Below are positions 18,599-27,959 of a stretch of DNA of 64,000 nucleotides, piece after piece. Position 1 is the stretch's first letter; every line of letters starts with the position of its first letter. Made by a program: the position numbers and the translations under genes. The notes under the pieces are model-generated. The model saw only the letters and a list, made by a program, of their open reading frames with translations, had not been told where the DNA came from and made no database searches. The DNA comes from Bacillota bacterium (GTDB lineage Bacteria > Bacillota > Clostridia > Peptostreptococcales > Anaerovoracaceae), in NCBI GenBank assembly GCA_017416795.1, contig JAFQBD010000019.1, positions 1-64,000 of the forward strand, written 5' to 3'.

Positions 18599-20839
18599 TT
18601 AGATGGATTCGTGGAAAGTTCTCATGATAACTTCCTTCTGGTGATCCTTGGAAAGTGCGTTGAATCTTACAGCGTATCCGGATACTCTGATAGTCAGGTT
18701 AGGATACTTTTCTGGATGATCGAATGCATCCATCAGCATGTCTCTGTTGAGAACGTTTACGTTCAGGTGATGTGCACCCTGATTGAAGTAACCTGACATC
18801 AGTCCTACCAGTACGTCCTTCTGCTTTTCCTTATCCTTACCAAGAGTTTCAGGAGTGATGCTGAATGTATAGGATACGCCGTCCTTACATTCTTCCCACT
18901 TGATCTTTGATACTGAGTTCAGTGATGCGATAGCACCCTTCTGGTCTCTGTTGTGCATTGGGTTAGCACCAGGTGCGAATGGTTCGCCTGCTCTTCTTCC
19001 GTCAGGAGTGTTACCAGTCTTTCTACCGTATACTACGTTTGAAGTGATAGTCAGTACTGAGAGAGTGTGTACAGCGTCTCTGTAAGCAGGATGCTTTCTC
19101 AGTTCAGCGATAGTTCCTTCTGCCAGTTCAGCAGCGATGCTGTCAACTCTGTCATCGTCGTTACCGAACTTAGGGAAGTCTCCTTCTGTTCTGTAGTCAA
19201 CGATGATTCCTTCTTCGTTTCTGATAGGGTAAACCTTAGCGTACTTGATAGCTGAGAATGAGTCAGCAGCTACTGACAGACCTGCAATACCGAATGCCAT
19301 CAGTCTCTTCAGCTTACTGTCGAGGAATGCCATCTGGATCTTTTCATAGTCATACTTGTCATGCATGTAGTGGATAACGTTCATGATGTTAACGTAAAGT
19401 CCGCACAGCCATTCTCTGTATATATCAAATCTTCTCTTAGCTTCTTCGTAATCGATAGGGCCGTCTCCCTGGATAGGTTCCATCTGAGGTCCCAGATGTT
19501 CTCCTGTCATTTCATCAACACCACCGTTGAGAGCCAGTGTCAGGATCTTAGCCAGGTTGTATCTAGCTCCGAAGTACTGGATCTGCTTACCCATTTCGAT
19601 AGCTGATACGCAGCAAGCGATTGAGTAGTCTTCTCCGTATGTAGGTCTCATAACGTCATCATTTTCGTACTGGATGGAGTCTGTATCGATTGAAACCTGT
19701 GCACAGAATCTCTTGAAAGGTGTAGGCAGATCATCTGACCACAGTACTGTCATGTTAGGTTCAGGTGATGGTCCCAGGTTGTACAGAGTGTTCAGGATTC
19801 TGTATGAGTTCTTAGTAACCTTAGTTCTTCCGTCCATACCCATTCCGCCGATACCTTCAGTGATCCACATTGGGTCTCCGCCGAACAGTTCGTTGTATTC
19901 AGGAGTTCTCAGGTGTCTTGCAACTCTCAGCTTCAGGATGAAATCGTCGATCATTTCCTGGATTTCTTCTTCTGTGTATACGCCGTTTTCAAGGTCTCTT
20001 TCAGCATAGATGTCGATGAATGATGAAGTTCTTCCGATTGACATAGCTGCGCCGTTTTCTTCCTTGATAGCTCCCAGGTAAGCGAAGTACAGCCACTGGA
20101 TAGCTTCCTTAGTGTCGTGTGCAGGCTGTGAAATGTCGATTCCGTACATTTCAGCCATCTTCTTCAGTTCGCCCAGTTCAACGATCTGCTTGTGGATTTC
20201 TTCCATAAGTCTGATGTTGTCTTCTGTCATAGGCTGAGTTCCGAACATAGCGTGGTCTTTTCTCTTTTCTTCGATCAGCATGTCGATACCATAGAGAGCA
20301 GCTCTTCTGTAGTCTCCGATGATTCTTCCTCTGCCGTATGCATCAGGAAGACCAGTGATGAATCCTGCATGTCTTACAGCCTTCATTTCGTCAGTATATA
20401 CGCTGAATACACCGTCATTATGAGTTGTTACATACTTGAAGATATTTTCGATCTCATCTGACAGTTCAGTTCCGTAAGCCTTAGCTGATGATCTTGCCAT
20501 CTTGATTCCGCCGAATGGACATACGCCTCTCTTCAGTGGTTCGTCTGTCTGCAGACCAACGATAATGTCTCTTTCCTTGTCGATGTATCCCGGACCATAA
20601 GCTGTAGCCGTCATGATCTTAGTAGCATCTACCTTCAGAACGCCGCCTGCTGCAGCTTCTTCTGCGATCAGTTCCTTAACTCTATCTGAAACGATCTTAG
20701 TTCTTTCTGTAGGACCGGCCAGGAAGCTTTCGTCTCCTTCATATGGTTTATAATTAAGTCTGATAAAGTCGTCAACGTCGACCATCTCAGCCCACATACC
20801 TGTTTTGAAACCATTCCACTGTTCAAATTTCATGCTCAT
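18599..20839 (-). CDS. pflB: Formate C-acetyltransferase (pyruvate formate-lyase)
   Basis: A 746-residue glycyl radical enzyme. The adjacent catalytic cysteines are in [15 protein letters not shown] near residue 405 and the radical glycine is in [13 protein letters not shown] about 20 residues from the C-terminus. It splits pyruvate with CoA into acetyl-CoA and formate in anaerobic fermentation. The open frame extends 40 codons further upstream, but the start at 20839 (MSMKFEQW) has GGAGGT at the right distance, and the extra part is AT-rich leader. A promoter lies about 100 bases upstream. Confidence 0.98.
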   Translation of the reverse strand: MSMKFEQWNGFKTGMWAEMVDVDDFIRLNYKPYEGDESFLAGPTERTKIVSDRVKELIAEEAAAGGVLKVDATKIMTATAYGPGYIDKERDIIVGLQTDEPLKRGVCPFGGIKMARSSAKAYGTELSDEIENIFKYVTTHNDGVFSVYTDEMKAVRHAGFITGLPDAYGRGRIIGDYRRAALYGIDMLIEEKRKDHAMFGTQPMTEDNIRLMEEIHKQIVELGELKKMAEMYGIDISQPAHDTKEAIQWLYFAYLGAIKEENGAAMSIGRTSSFIDIYAERDLENGVYTEEEIQEMIDDFILKLRVARHLRTPEYNELFGGDPMWITEGIGGMGMDGRTKVTKNSYRILNTLYNLGPSPEPNMTVLWSDDLPTPFKRFCAQVSIDTDSIQYENDDVMRPTYGEDYSIACCVSAIEMGKQIQYFGARYNLAKILTLALNGGVDEMTGEHLGPQMEPIQGDGPIDYEEAKRRFDIYREWLCGLYVNIMNVIHYMHDKYDYEKIQMAFLDSKLKRLMAFGIAGLSVAADSFSAIKYAKVYPIRNEEGIIVDYRTEGDFPKFGNDDDRVDSIAAELAEGTIAELRKHPAYRDAVHTLSVLTITSNVVYGRKTGNTPDGRRAGEPFAPGANPMHNRDQKGAIASLNSVSKIKWEECKDGVSYTFSITPETLGKDKEKQKDVLVGLMSGYFNQGAHHLNVNVLNRDMLMDAFDHPEKYPNLTIRVSGYAVRFNALSKDHQKEVIMRTFHESI

Positions 20840-20940
20840 TTTTATACCTCCGTATTTTTTGAAACTTATACTATATTTTGTTATATATAAATGCACATAG
20901 TATATATATGTACAATATTTTCTATTCGTATGCCGTATAC

Positions 20941-20969
20941 AAGATACATCTAAATACAAGAATTGTCAA
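20941..20969 (-). promoter_or_regulatory. Promoter of pflB
   Basis: On the minus strand a perfect -35 TTGACA (20964-20969), 17 bases, then TATCTT (20941-20946). The leader would be about 95 bases and is very AT-rich with TATATA tracts. No Rex or CcpA site that I could assign with confidence. Confidence 0.75.
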
Positions 20970-21030
20970 TACAGCAAATATGTATTTTTTGGTGTGCAAA
21001 ATCCGTAATTATTTTGCGCTTTGAGGCCAT

Positions 21031-21080
21031 AAAAAAATCGACCCGGAAAGCTTGCATTTCCTTACTTCTCGGGTCGATTT
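21031..21080 (-). terminator. Terminator after pnp
   Basis: Stem AAATCGACCCG / CGGGTCGATTT with a large loop, followed on the minus strand by seven T. It lies 35 bases after the pnp stop. Confidence 0.9.
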
Positions 21081-21114
21081 GATAACACTGTGTATTTACT
21101 TTGTTACAAGTTTG

Positions 21115-23229
21115 CTACAGCAGCTCTTTTCTTGATAAGTTGATTCTGTTCTGGCTGTCGATTTCAGTAACTTTTACTTTAACAACATCGCCAACATTCA
21201 TAACGTCTTCAACCTTTTCCACTCTTTCCTTAGCCATCTTTGAGATGTGCAGGAGACCTTCCTTACCAGGCAGGATCTCGATGAAAGCACCAACTGAACC
21301 CTTTGCAGTAGTCAGGATCCTGGTTACCTTACCTTCGTAGATTTCACCAGGTTCAGGTTCCTTGATCAGCAGCTCGATCTCACGAACGCCGGCCTGAGCG
21401 CTTTCCATATCAGGAGCAGCGATATAAACGAGGCCTGTATCATCGATATCGATCTTAACACCTGTGTCAGCGATGATCCTATTGATAGTCTTGCCTCCCG
21501 GTCCGATGATAGTTCTGATGTGGTCAAGATCAACCTGCATTGAGATGATTCTTGGAGCGTAAGGTGACAGTTCAGCTCTTGGTTCTGCGATTTCATCCAG
21601 CATTTCGCCCATGATATGCATTCTGCCTTCATAAGCCTGCTTCAGTGCATCCTGCAGTACCTGCTTTGACAGTCCGTGAACCTTGATGTCCATCTGGATA
21701 GCAGTTACACCCTTAGCTGTACCTGCAACCTTGAAGTCCATGTCACCCAGGAAGTCTTCCATACCCTGGATATCTGACAGGATAGCCATCTTGCTTGTTC
21801 CGTCTTCTTCTACTCTTTCGATGAGACCCATAGCGATACCTGCTACAGGAGCCTTGATAGGAACGCCGGCATCCATCAGAGCCAGACAGCTTCCACAAGT
21901 TGAACCCATTGAAGTTGAACCGTTTGAAGAAAGTACTTCTGATACGACTCTGATAGCGTATGGGAATTCTTCTTCACTTGGCAGTACAGGCAGCAGTGCT
22001 CTTTCTGCCAGTGCGCCGTGTCCGATTTCTCTTCTGCCAGGGCTCTTCATTCTTCCTGCTTCACCTACTGAGTAAGGCGGGAAGTTATAGTGATGCATAT
22101 ATCTCTTTTCAGTCTGTTCTGTGATACCGTCGATAGTCTGAGCTTCTCCCAGAGGTCCGAGAGTTGCTACTGACAGCACCTGAGTCTGTCCTCTCTTGAA
22201 GAGGCCTGTACCATGTGTCCTTGGCAGGATGCCTGTATCACACCAGATAGGTCTGATTTCGTCTCTTTTTCTATTGTCAGGTCTGATTCCGTCGTCCAGG
22301 ATCATCTTTCTAACCTGTTCTTTAGTGATCGCATAAAGAACGTTTCCGATGTCCTTGCCGTTATCAGGATAGATTTCTGCGAAGTGTTCCTTAGCTTCTG
22401 CTTCTACAGCATCCATGTTGTCGAGTCTTTCCATCTTGTCGTAAGTCAGGATAGCTTCTCTCATCTTGTCTTCAGCATAAGCTCTTACTGCAGCATCGAT
22501 ATCTTCAGGAACCTTGTACAGTTCGATTTCCATCTTAGGCTTGCCGATTTCAGCTACGATCATTTCGATGAACTCAACGATCTTTTTGATTTCTTCGTGA
22601 GCGAACATGATAGCATCGAGGATAACTTCTTCAGGAACTTCGTTAGCGCCTGCTTCTACCATCATGATAGCGTCCTTTGTACCTGATACTACCAGGTGCA
22701 TGCAGCTTTCTTCTCTCTGTGCCAGTGATGGGTTTACTATGAACTGTCCGTCTACCATACCGATGAGAACTGAACCTGTAGGTCCTTCCCATGGAATATC
22801 GGAAATAGCCAGTGCAACGGATGAACCGATCATAGCAGCGATTTCTGATGGAGCGTCGTGGTCAACGCACATAACTGTTGCTACAACCTGAACGTCATTG
22901 TAAAAGCCCTTAGGGAACAGTGGTCGGAGCGGTCTGTCCATAAGTCTTGAGTTGAGGATAGCCTTTTCGCTAGGTCTTCCTTCTCTCTTGATGAATCCGC
23001 CGGGGATCTTACCTGCTGCATACATCTTTTCTTCATAGTCGCATGAAAGCGGGAAGAAATCGATGTCAGGTCTTGGTTCCTTGGATGCACATGCTGTTAC
23101 GTTAACAACTGTATCTCCGTATCTTACCATAACCTGTCCGTTAGCCAGTTCGCAAACCTTGCCGATTTCCAGTTCCAAAAGCTTACCGCCGATGGCTGTC
23201 TTAAATACTCTGTAATCTGTGTACTTCAT
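21115..23229 (-). CDS. pnp: Polyribonucleotide nucleotidyltransferase (PNPase)
   Basis: About 704 residues: two RNase PH-like domains (first about 1-230, second about 315-555), then a KH domain with [15 protein letters not shown] near 575 and an S1 domain starting [12 protein letters not shown] near 630. The sequence ends shortly after S1, without a long tail. It degrades RNA from the 3' end using phosphate. The frame can start at TTG 23238, but the ATG at 23229 fits AGGAGGT better. It is downstream of rpsO, a conserved gene pair. Confidence 0.97.
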   Translation of the reverse strand: MKYTDYRVFKTAIGGKLLELEIGKVCELANGQVMVRYGDTVVNVTACASKEPRPDIDFFPLSCDYEEKMYAAGKIPGGFIKREGRPSEKAILNSRLMDRPLRPLFPKGFYNDVQVVATVMCVDHDAPSEIAAMIGSSVALAISDIPWEGPTGSVLIGMVDGQFIVNPSLAQREESCMHLVVSGTKDAIMMVEAGANEVPEEVILDAIMFAHEEIKKIVEFIEMIVAEIGKPKMEIELYKVPEDIDAAVRAYAEDKMREAILTYDKMERLDNMDAVEAEAKEHFAEIYPDNGKDIGNVLYAITKEQVRKMILDDGIRPDNRKRDEIRPIWCDTGILPRTHGTGLFKRGQTQVLSVATLGPLGEAQTIDGITEQTEKRYMHHYNFPPYSVGEAGRMKSPGRREIGHGALAERALLPVLPSEEEFPYAIRVVSEVLSSNGSTSMGSTCGSCLALMDAGVPIKAPVAGIAMGLIERVEEDGTSKMAILSDIQGMEDFLGDMDFKVAGTAKGVTAIQMDIKVHGLSKQVLQDALKQAYEGRMHIMGEMLDEIAEPRAELSPYAPRIISMQVDLDHIRTIIGPGGKTINRIIADTGVKIDIDDTGLVYIAAPDMESAQAGVREIELLIKEPEPGEIYEGKVTRILTTAKGSVGAFIEILPGKEGLLHISKMAKERVEKVEDVMNVGDVVKVKVTEIDSQNRINLSRKELL

Positions 23230-23296
23230 AATTAACAACTACCTCCTGTTAATTTTCTTCTTTTGATTTCTGCGATGTCTTTGTGACACCGTACAT

Positions 23297-23327
23297 ATAA
23301 ATAAAGGCGGGTACTCATGTCCCGCCT
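23297..23327 (-). terminator. Hairpin between rpsO and pnp
   Basis: Stem AGGCGGG / CCCGCCT with a 9-base loop, followed on the minus strand by TTTATTTATATG. It is a terminator or processing site after rpsO. Transcripts that pass it would include pnp. Confidence 0.75.
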
Positions 23328-23347
23328 AAATTTCTTAAGTTGATTTA

Positions 23348-23614
23348 CTACTTTCTCAAACCTAAACGAGCGATCAGTGATCTGTATCTTTCAAGATCAT
23401 TCTTCTTCAGGTAATTGAGAAGGTTTCTTCTCTGTCCTACCATCTTGAGGAGACCTCTTCTTGAGTGGTGGTCCTTCTTGTGGATCTTCAGATGTTCGTT
23501 CAGATCGTTGATTCTGTAAGTCAGGATAGCAACCTGTACTTCTGGGGAACCAGTGTCGCCTTCCTTCAGCTGATACTCTTTGATGATTTCTGCTTTCTTT
23601 TCTACTGTGATCAT
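23348..23614 (-). CDS. rpsO: 30S ribosomal protein S15
   Basis: 88 residues from [11 protein letters not shown], the usual size of S15. It contains the conserved segments [14 protein letters not shown] and [20 protein letters not shown]15 binds 16S rRNA and nucleates the 30S platform. I chose the ATG at 23614 with AAGGAGGA in front rather than a start eight codons earlier. A structured leader lies upstream. Confidence 0.98.
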   Translation of the reverse strand: MITVEKKAEIIKEYQLKEGDTGSPEVQVAILTYRINDLNEHLKIHKKDHHSRRGLLKMVGQRRNLLNYLKKNDLERYRSLIARLGLRK

Positions 23615-23642
23615 TTTAATTTCCTCCTTATTTTTCATTCGC

Positions 23643-23690
23643 CATGGGCCTGGTCACCGTCGGAGTGTCGGCTGGCTAAGCCCAGGTAAT
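23643..23690 (-). promoter_or_regulatory. Structured rpsO leader, possible S15 autoregulation site
   Basis: The minus-strand leader between the promoter and the S15 start holds nested complementary parts: an outer CCTGG/CCAGG pair, a CTGG/CCAG hairpin and a CGAC/GTCG-type segment. Leaders of rpsO in many bacteria fold so that S15 can bind and repress its own translation. The fold here is my reading by eye and was not computed. Confidence 0.45.
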
Positions 23691-23725
23691 CACATAAAAA
23701 TGCGAGTTAAAAAACTCACCGATTA

Positions 23726-23754
23726 ATATTACCATATACTTATATCTAATGCAA
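23726..23754 (-). promoter_or_regulatory. Promoter of rpsO-pnp
   Basis: On the minus strand TTGCAT (23749-23754), 17 bases, TAATAT (23726-23731). A short GAGTT/AACTC hairpin with T run follows directly at about 23697-23720 and could act as an early attenuator. Confidence 0.65.
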
Positions 23755-23802
23755 GAAATTTCTTCAAGTTTATGGTATACTATTTTCACGGAGGTAACCC
23801 CC

Positions 23803-24828
23803 ATGAAAATGACATTAGACATAGGCGGAACCAAGACTTTATGGACTATCTGGCATGACGCCCAGATCCTCGATCGCGGCACCGCTGCCACAAATACAAT
23901 AACTGATTTTACAGAGTTTATCAAGACATTGACAGGCGATTTTACTACTGCTCATGCCGACGATAAGATCACACATCTATCGTTCGCTCTGGCAGGCCCC
24001 GTAACTGATGATAAGCTGGAACTCACAAATACAGGACAGATCATCGATCTTGCCGAAATACGCGCCGCATTTCCGGATATAGAGGTCAAATTTTTGAACG
24101 ATCTGGAAGCACTGGCACATTCAATAGATCATCTGACCATGCCCGATCAGCTTGCCCTGTTCCGCTCTGCGGCATCTTACCATGCAAAGGGCACACTCGT
24201 AGACTCGTCAAGCTCATGCGAGTCCGCCGGAGCTTCAGCTCCTGTTGGAGCCAAGGCCGTTCTCTCAATAGGTACGGGCCTCGGCGTATCCGCCGTGTCC
24301 CGCGAAGGATTTGTCATGCCCTCCGAAGGCGGGCATATAGACTTCGCACCTGTCGGTGCGAAACAGCGACTGATATACGATAAACTCGAATCCCGCTACG
24401 GACATGTCAGCTACGAACGATTACTGTCCGGACAGGGACTGTCGAACATCTTCAGCATCATCTTAGAAGAGCTGGAATCAGGCGATTCCGATACCATGGC
24501 CTGCAGACCACGCCAAAAAATGCATCCTGCACAAATCACGGCAATGGCGAAATCGGGAAACAGAAAAGCGCTGGAAACTTTCCGCATCTTCTCAAAAATC
24601 TTAGGCGCCGCATGCGGCAACTACGCCCTTACCTATATGGCGACAGGCGGTATTTACATCGGCGGCGGTATGATCCCTAAGACCCTGCCACTGATAGACA
24701 AAGAAGCCTTCGAAAACGCCTATCTCAATAAAGGCCGCTTCAAAGACTTCCTCGATAATATACCTGTGTATGTAATACTCGACGAGACTGCACCGTCGAT
24801 TGGGGCGATGAGGGCTATATCGTTATAA
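23803..24828 (+). CDS. glk: Glucokinase (Glk family)
   Basis: About 341 residues from MKMTLDIGGTKT. It matches the bacterial glucokinase family: phosphate loop LDIGGTKT, FALAGPV near 60, LNDLEALAHS near 95 with the catalytic Asp, SIGTGLGVS near 150, SEGGHIDFAP near 168, and the ATP part MATGGIYIGGGMIP near 283. It makes glucose-6-phosphate from glucose and ATP. GGAGGT precedes the chosen start; an upstream in-frame ATG at 23749 lies in the rpsO promoter. There is no terminator before the toxin promoter 22 bases downstream. Confidence 0.88.
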   Translation: MKMTLDIGGTKTLWTIWHDAQILDRGTAATNTITDFTEFIKTLTGDFTTAHADDKITHLSFALAGPVTDDKLELTNTGQIIDLAEIRAAFPDIEVKFLNDLEALAHSIDHLTMPDQLALFRSAASYHAKGTLVDSSSSCESAGASAPVGAKAVLSIGTGLGVSAVSREGFVMPSEGGHIDFAPVGAKQRLIYDKLESRYGHVSYERLLSGQGLSNIFSIILEELESGDSDTMACRPRQKMHPAQITAMAKSGNRKALETFRIFSKILGAACGNYALTYMATGGIYIGGGMIPKTLPLIDKEAFENAYLNKGRFKDFLDNIPVYVILDETAPSIGAMRAISL

Positions 24829-24850
24829 TTACATATTTATCCATTTATTC

Positions 24851-24879
24851 TTGTATTTTACATTTAGCTGTATTATAAT
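24851..24879 (+). promoter_or_regulatory. Toxin promoter, copy 1
   Basis: TTGTAT (24851-24856), 17 bases, TATAAT (24874-24879). Transcription would start near 24886, exactly where identity with copy 2 begins. The same hexamers and spacing are found in copy 2, although the spacer itself differs. Confidence 0.85.
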
Positions 24880-24981
24880 CTAATCGTGCTACCATAGAGA
24901 CACGGTAGGCGGTTAGCCACAGCCGTTACAACTGCAATTATGGTGAAAAACCCAAAACGCATTGTAAAGGAGGTGGGAAAC

Positions 24982-25065
24982 ATTTCTACATATGAAGAAT
25001 TCTCGATCATTATTGGCATCGCCATGTTGGTCGTAGCAATTATAAATGTGCAAAGAAAAAAGTAA
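24982..25065 (+). CDS. Small hydrophobic type I toxin (TxpA/Hol-Tox-like), ATT start
   Basis: A 27-residue peptide, reading (M)STYEEFSIIIGIAMLVVA followed by IINVQRKK. It has an N-terminal STYE motif, one hydrophobic helix and a basic tail, as in TxpA, BsrG and putative holin-like toxins, which usually begin MSTYE. Here the start codon is ATT, 7 bases after GGAGGT; no ATG is in frame before Met15. An in-frame GTG exists but lies inside the Shine-Dalgarno site. Copy 2 differs by four silent and two conservative changes, which indicates selection for the peptide. Membrane action is inferred from the family. Confidence 0.8.
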   Translation: MSTYEEFSIIIGIAMLVVAIINVQRKK

Positions 25066-25138
25066 CCGCCCAAATTGCCAAAGGATAGGTTACTTTTGTA
25101 ATACTGTCGGCTAACCGTCTATCGGTAGCACTTTTATT
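25056..25138 (-). ncRNA. Antisense antitoxin RNA, copy 1
   Basis: Predicted RNA of about 83 bases, starting 7 bases after the minus-strand -10 and ending in the T run (six A at 25056-25061 on the plus strand) after the shared hairpin. It is fully complementary to the 3' end of the toxin mRNA, including the terminator and the stop codon, as in txpA/RatA-type systems. Ends are inferred from promoter and terminator only. Confidence 0.7.
25062..25097. terminator. Bidirectional terminator of toxin and antitoxin, copy 1
   Basis: Stem GTAACC (25062-25067) / GGTTAC (25088-25093). T runs follow on both strands: TTTT on plus, TTTTTT on minus. The toxin stop codon TAA is inside the stem. Confidence 0.8.
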
Positions 25139-25144
25139 TCCCTT

Positions 25145-25173
25145 ATTATACTTAAAAGACACACGAAAATCAA
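25145..25173 (-). promoter_or_regulatory. Antitoxin promoter, copy 1
   Basis: On the minus strand TTGATT (25168-25173), 17 bases, TATAAT (25145-25150). The identical hexamers and spacing occur in copy 2. The -35 lies only 8 bases after the stop of the permease gene at 25181. Confidence 0.8.
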
Positions 25174-25180
25174 TGCCAAT

Positions 25181-25960
25181 CTAACACAAACTATACTTCC
25201 TCTCCAATATCTTGACACTTCCAACCAGCAAAACTACTCCGAATATCACAGGAACAACAATGCTGATCACAGTTGAAAAAATCGTTACAACATCACCTGA
25301 TATGATCATATCCACCCCTGTTGTAGCCGCCATTATACCAAGCAATACAGCTGTCGAACCAAATACCACTCCTGCTGTAGTTATACCGCTATTTCTCTGC
25401 GGGTCTATCAAATGTCTAACTATCGCTCCCATCTGAAACACTCCACAGAATAAAATACCTAATGATAAAACTTCTAACGGAAGCAGCACCAATGCTACAG
25501 AAAGACTTTTCAGCTGGCCGCGATCATGAACTATCTCTTCTACGATCAAAGTATTATTTTCAATTGCATCCGCATATCCTGACATTACCTGCAGTAAGCC
25601 ACCTCCGATATTGCCAAAGCCCAATCCCATATTCCATATACCTGTCAGCAGTGACGATATACCAAGTGCCACCCATACTAATATGAAACTAACCATTATG
25701 TACAAACATGCTGCGATGGTTTTACCCACCACCACATCTTTCATTGACATAGGCACTGCCATATATATATATGCTTCCTCTCCAAACAAACTCCTATCAA
25801 ACAGATCCCGATAAGTAAGCAACAAATACACAAATGCTATGATCACTGCCGGTATCGTTAAAAAATCCATTATTATAAATGCGAACACAAGAAAACCAAA
25901 GTATTTTGATGCATGTCTCTCACATATTTTCATATTCATTTTTATCGATCTATCTAACAT
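25181..25960 (-). CDS. ABC-2 type permease subunit
   Basis: About 259 residues with six or seven hydrophobic segments (about 22-50, 80-105, 155-180, 190-215, 225-250). It is a paralogue of the protein at 27178-27957: both have LFGEEAYIYMAVP or a close form near residue 60 and end in ILERKYSLC or LLETKYSLN. No enzyme motif. It is the last gene of the GntR-regulated transporter operon. The frame could start at GTG 25969 in a GTGA overlap with the upstream gene, but ATG 25960 has a better ribosome site. Substrate unknown. Confidence 0.7.
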   Translation of the reverse strand: MLDRSIKMNMKICERHASKYFGFLVFAFIIMDFLTIPAVIIAFVYLLLTYRDLFDRSLFGEEAYIYMAVPMSMKDVVVGKTIAACLYIMVSFILVWVALGISSLLTGIWNMGLGFGNIGGGLLQVMSGYADAIENNTLIVEEIVHDRGQLKSLSVALVLLPLEVLSLGILFCGVFQMGAIVRHLIDPQRNSGITTAGVVFGSTAVLLGIMAATTGVDMIISGDVVTIFSTVISIVVPVIFGVVLLVGSVKILERKYSLC

Positions 25961-25965
25961 ACCCC

Positions 25966-26445
25966 TCACCTGCCTTTTACTTTAGCTATGCCTAATACAC
26001 GGCCGTAATCTATAACCTCATATTTCCCGCCGTCACCTCTCACATCAAGCTCGTCAATTTGAGTTCTGATATTGTTGCCGTTTTCATCTTCGATAACAAC
26101 GCCTGGCGGATCATATACTGTTCTGACAAAGCCTCCCCCGATATCTTCCACCTCTTTAAACGGACCTGCAATAACGTTCTTTCCCTTTTCATCATAGATA
26201 TTGTAATAGTTTCTCCCTTCATCAAAGATAAAAAGATCACTATCCTCGATCGCCTTGATATCCTCCACACTGTCATAGGCAGTGTCAACGATATAAGTCC
26301 ACTCAAGTTCCGTCATCTCGCGGTTTCTCTCAGCGACCTCATCAAAACTCACAACTATGCTGATCCCCACCACCAGCATCCATACTACTATGATGGCGAC
26401 GATCACCTCTATCGCTCTCGTTTTTGTATTCTTATTCCCCTTCAT
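25966..26445 (-). CDS. Membrane-anchored protein with WG-like repeats
   Basis: 159 residues: a basic N-terminus, one membrane segment at about 12-32 and an outer part with beta-rich repeats (NYYNIYDEKGKNVIAGPF, VVIEDENGNNIRTQID) that resemble WG/KWG repeats. No known function. It lies between the ATPase and a permease of the operon (gap 2 bases), so it may be an accessory part of the transporter. It looks like a short relative of the 395-residue protein at 27960-29147. Confidence 0.6.
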   Translation of the reverse strand: MKGNKNTKTRAIEVIVAIIVVWMLVVGISIVVSFDEVAERNREMTELEWTYIVDTAYDSVEDIKAIEDSDLFIFDEGRNYYNIYDEKGKNVIAGPFKEVEDIGGGFVRTVYDPPGVVIEDENGNNIRTQIDELDVRGDGGKYEVIDYGRVLGIAKVKGR

Positions 26446-26447
26446 AT

Positions 26448-27155
26448 CTACATTCCCCTGACGATTTCTTCCAATGGCTTTCCGTATTTCTCAATCAGTT
26501 CTTCGCAGATACCGCTGCCGACGATCCTGCCTTCTTTCAGCACTACCACTCTGTCAAACAGCCTCTCCATCTCATGGATCTGATGAGTCACCACTATCAT
26601 ACTGCTTTCAGGATCGAAGTTATCGAGGATCGCATCCATCACAACTTCCCTCGCATTACCATCAACACCTCCGATAGGCTCATCCAGCAGATACAACCTC
26701 GCCTTTCTCGCCATGACGAGACTCAGCTGCACCTTTTCCACCATGCCCTTTGACATCTCCTTAAAAGGCTTCTCCGCCTCCAGCCCGAACCTTTGCAAAA
26801 GCTCCCGGCACTTTTCTTCGCTGAAATCATCGAAGTATGTACGATAGAACTCGATGACCTCCTCCGGAGTTTTTTCGTTTGCAAAGCGCACTTTGTCCGG
26901 CAGGTATGAGACTTTCGCCTTGGTAATATGTGACGGCTTGTCTCCGTCTATCTCTGCGGCTCCGCCGTACTCCATGTAAAGCCCGGCTAAAACTTTTAAG
27001 AGCGTTGTCTTACCACTGCCGTTTTCGCCGAGGAGCCCTATTATCTCGCCCTTTGGAAAATCGATAGTGATATCATCCAGAGCTGTAACTTCTTTGAATC
27101 TTTTTGTAAGCCCGCTTATCCTAACCAGCGGATTTTCTTGTACTAATGTAAGCAT
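26448..27155 (-). CDS. ABC transporter ATP-binding protein
   Basis: 235 residues. Walker A is GLLGENGSGKTTLLK near residue 40, the signature region is FKEMSKGMVEKVQLSLVMA near 130 and Walker B is LYLLDEPIGGVD near 155, with the H-loop VVTHQIHEM near 190. The signature SKGMVEK departs from LSGGQ, as is common in ABC-2 exporter ATPases of the YtrB/EcsA sort. It pairs with the two permeases on either side. Confidence 0.9.
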   Translation of the reverse strand: MLTLVQENPLVRISGLTKRFKEVTALDDITIDFPKGEIIGLLGENGSGKTTLLKVLAGLYMEYGGAAEIDGDKPSHITKAKVSYLPDKVRFANEKTPEEVIEFYRTYFDDFSEEKCRELLQRFGLEAEKPFKEMSKGMVEKVQLSLVMARKARLYLLDEPIGGVDGNAREVVMDAILDNFDPESSMIVVTHQIHEMERLFDRVVVLKEGRIVGSGICEELIEKYGKPLEEIVRGM

Positions 27156-27177
27156 ATTTTTCTCCTAATCCACAACT

Positions 27178-27957
27178 TCAGTTGAGTGAATACTTTGTCT
27201 CTAACAACTTCGCCGAATGCACCATGATCCCATATGCTGCACCTGCTTTCAGTGCGCCCGCAATTATCAGCTGTGCTATGGCTAAATCGTTTTTGAAGAA
27301 CAAACCCGGTATCCATACACACAGTAATGTGAATACGATGTATATGATCACTGCTGCCAATGCGACGCCGATTGCAATGGTTACCTTTTCTCTTTGAGGC
27401 TCTATGATGTTTCTGATTATGACTGCATAAAATGCGCCAGAGCTGATGAACAGTGCTTCGATCATCGATGCTATCCATATCGTTCCAAAAATGAACATTA
27501 CCGTTTCCGTTAACATCCAATCATCCGAAAACATTTCGTGCATATTGATAAATGCAACTATACTATTCTCTAAAAGGTTATAAGAAATCAAACCTCCTGC
27601 TCCAAACAAATGAATTATAAAAAAGTCTACACATAATATGCATATCAAAACAGAAATCATACAATAGTTGAATGCCGCTAAAACTTTTCCTTTGACCAGC
27701 TTATTAAATGATATCGGAATGCTCATGTACTGATAAGCATACTCTCCAAAAACGCTTTTGTTGAAGATATGATTCATAGGAATCATCGTCAAGAAAATGA
27801 AAGCAAAGACAAGTGAAATAAAGGCTCCTATTCCTGCCGCCGTATTGTATGAAAAATTCAAGCAAATATTAAACAACAGTAATACACCCACGGTTATTGT
27901 GATAGATTGTTTAGGAACTAATTTAGCATTCATACTGACAATGTCTTGCGCTCTCAT
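27178..27957 (-). CDS. ABC-2 type permease subunit, paralogue
   Basis: 259 residues with about six hydrophobic segments. It shares the SVFGEYAYQYMSIP motif near residue 70 and the LLETKYSLN C-terminus with the permease at 25181-25960. The two may form a heterodimer served by the ATPase between them. It follows the WG-repeat protein by two bases. Substrate unknown. Confidence 0.7.
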   Translation of the reverse strand: MRAQDIVSMNAKLVPKQSITITVGVLLLFNICLNFSYNTAAGIGAFISLVFAFIFLTMIPMNHIFNKSVFGEYAYQYMSIPISFNKLVKGKVLAAFNYCMISVLICILCVDFFIIHLFGAGGLISYNLLENSIVAFINMHEMFSDDWMLTETVMFIFGTIWIASMIEALFISSGAFYAVIIRNIIEPQREKVTIAIGVALAAVIIYIVFTLLCVWIPGLFFKNDLAIAQLIIAGALKAGAAYGIMVHSAKLLETKYSLN

Positions 27958-27959
27958 AA

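Larger units (their letters stand above)
24851..25173. repeat. Type I toxin-antitoxin cassette, copy 1
   Basis: The cassette runs from the toxin -35 to the antitoxin -35 and has a near-identical copy at 35174-35498. From 24886 to 24976 the untranslated leader is identical to copy 2 over 91 bases, while the coding part has six substitutions. The transcript ends, 24886-24918 and 25109-25131, are complementary (GTGCTACC ... GGTTAGCC with GGCTAACC ... GGTAGCAC), so the mRNA can close on itself as known for TxpA/BsrG-type toxin mRNAs. Confidence 0.85.

Noticed and set aside
20840-20959. N-terminal 40-codon extension of pflB
   Set aside because: It begins in the AT-rich leader upstream of the ribosome site, and PflB proteins start near MSMKFEQW.
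24990-25034. ATG-started short frame MKNSRSLLASPCWS overlapping the toxin gene of copy 1
   Set aside because: In copy 2 this frame is closed after five sense codons, whereas the ATT-started frame is kept with mostly silent changes.
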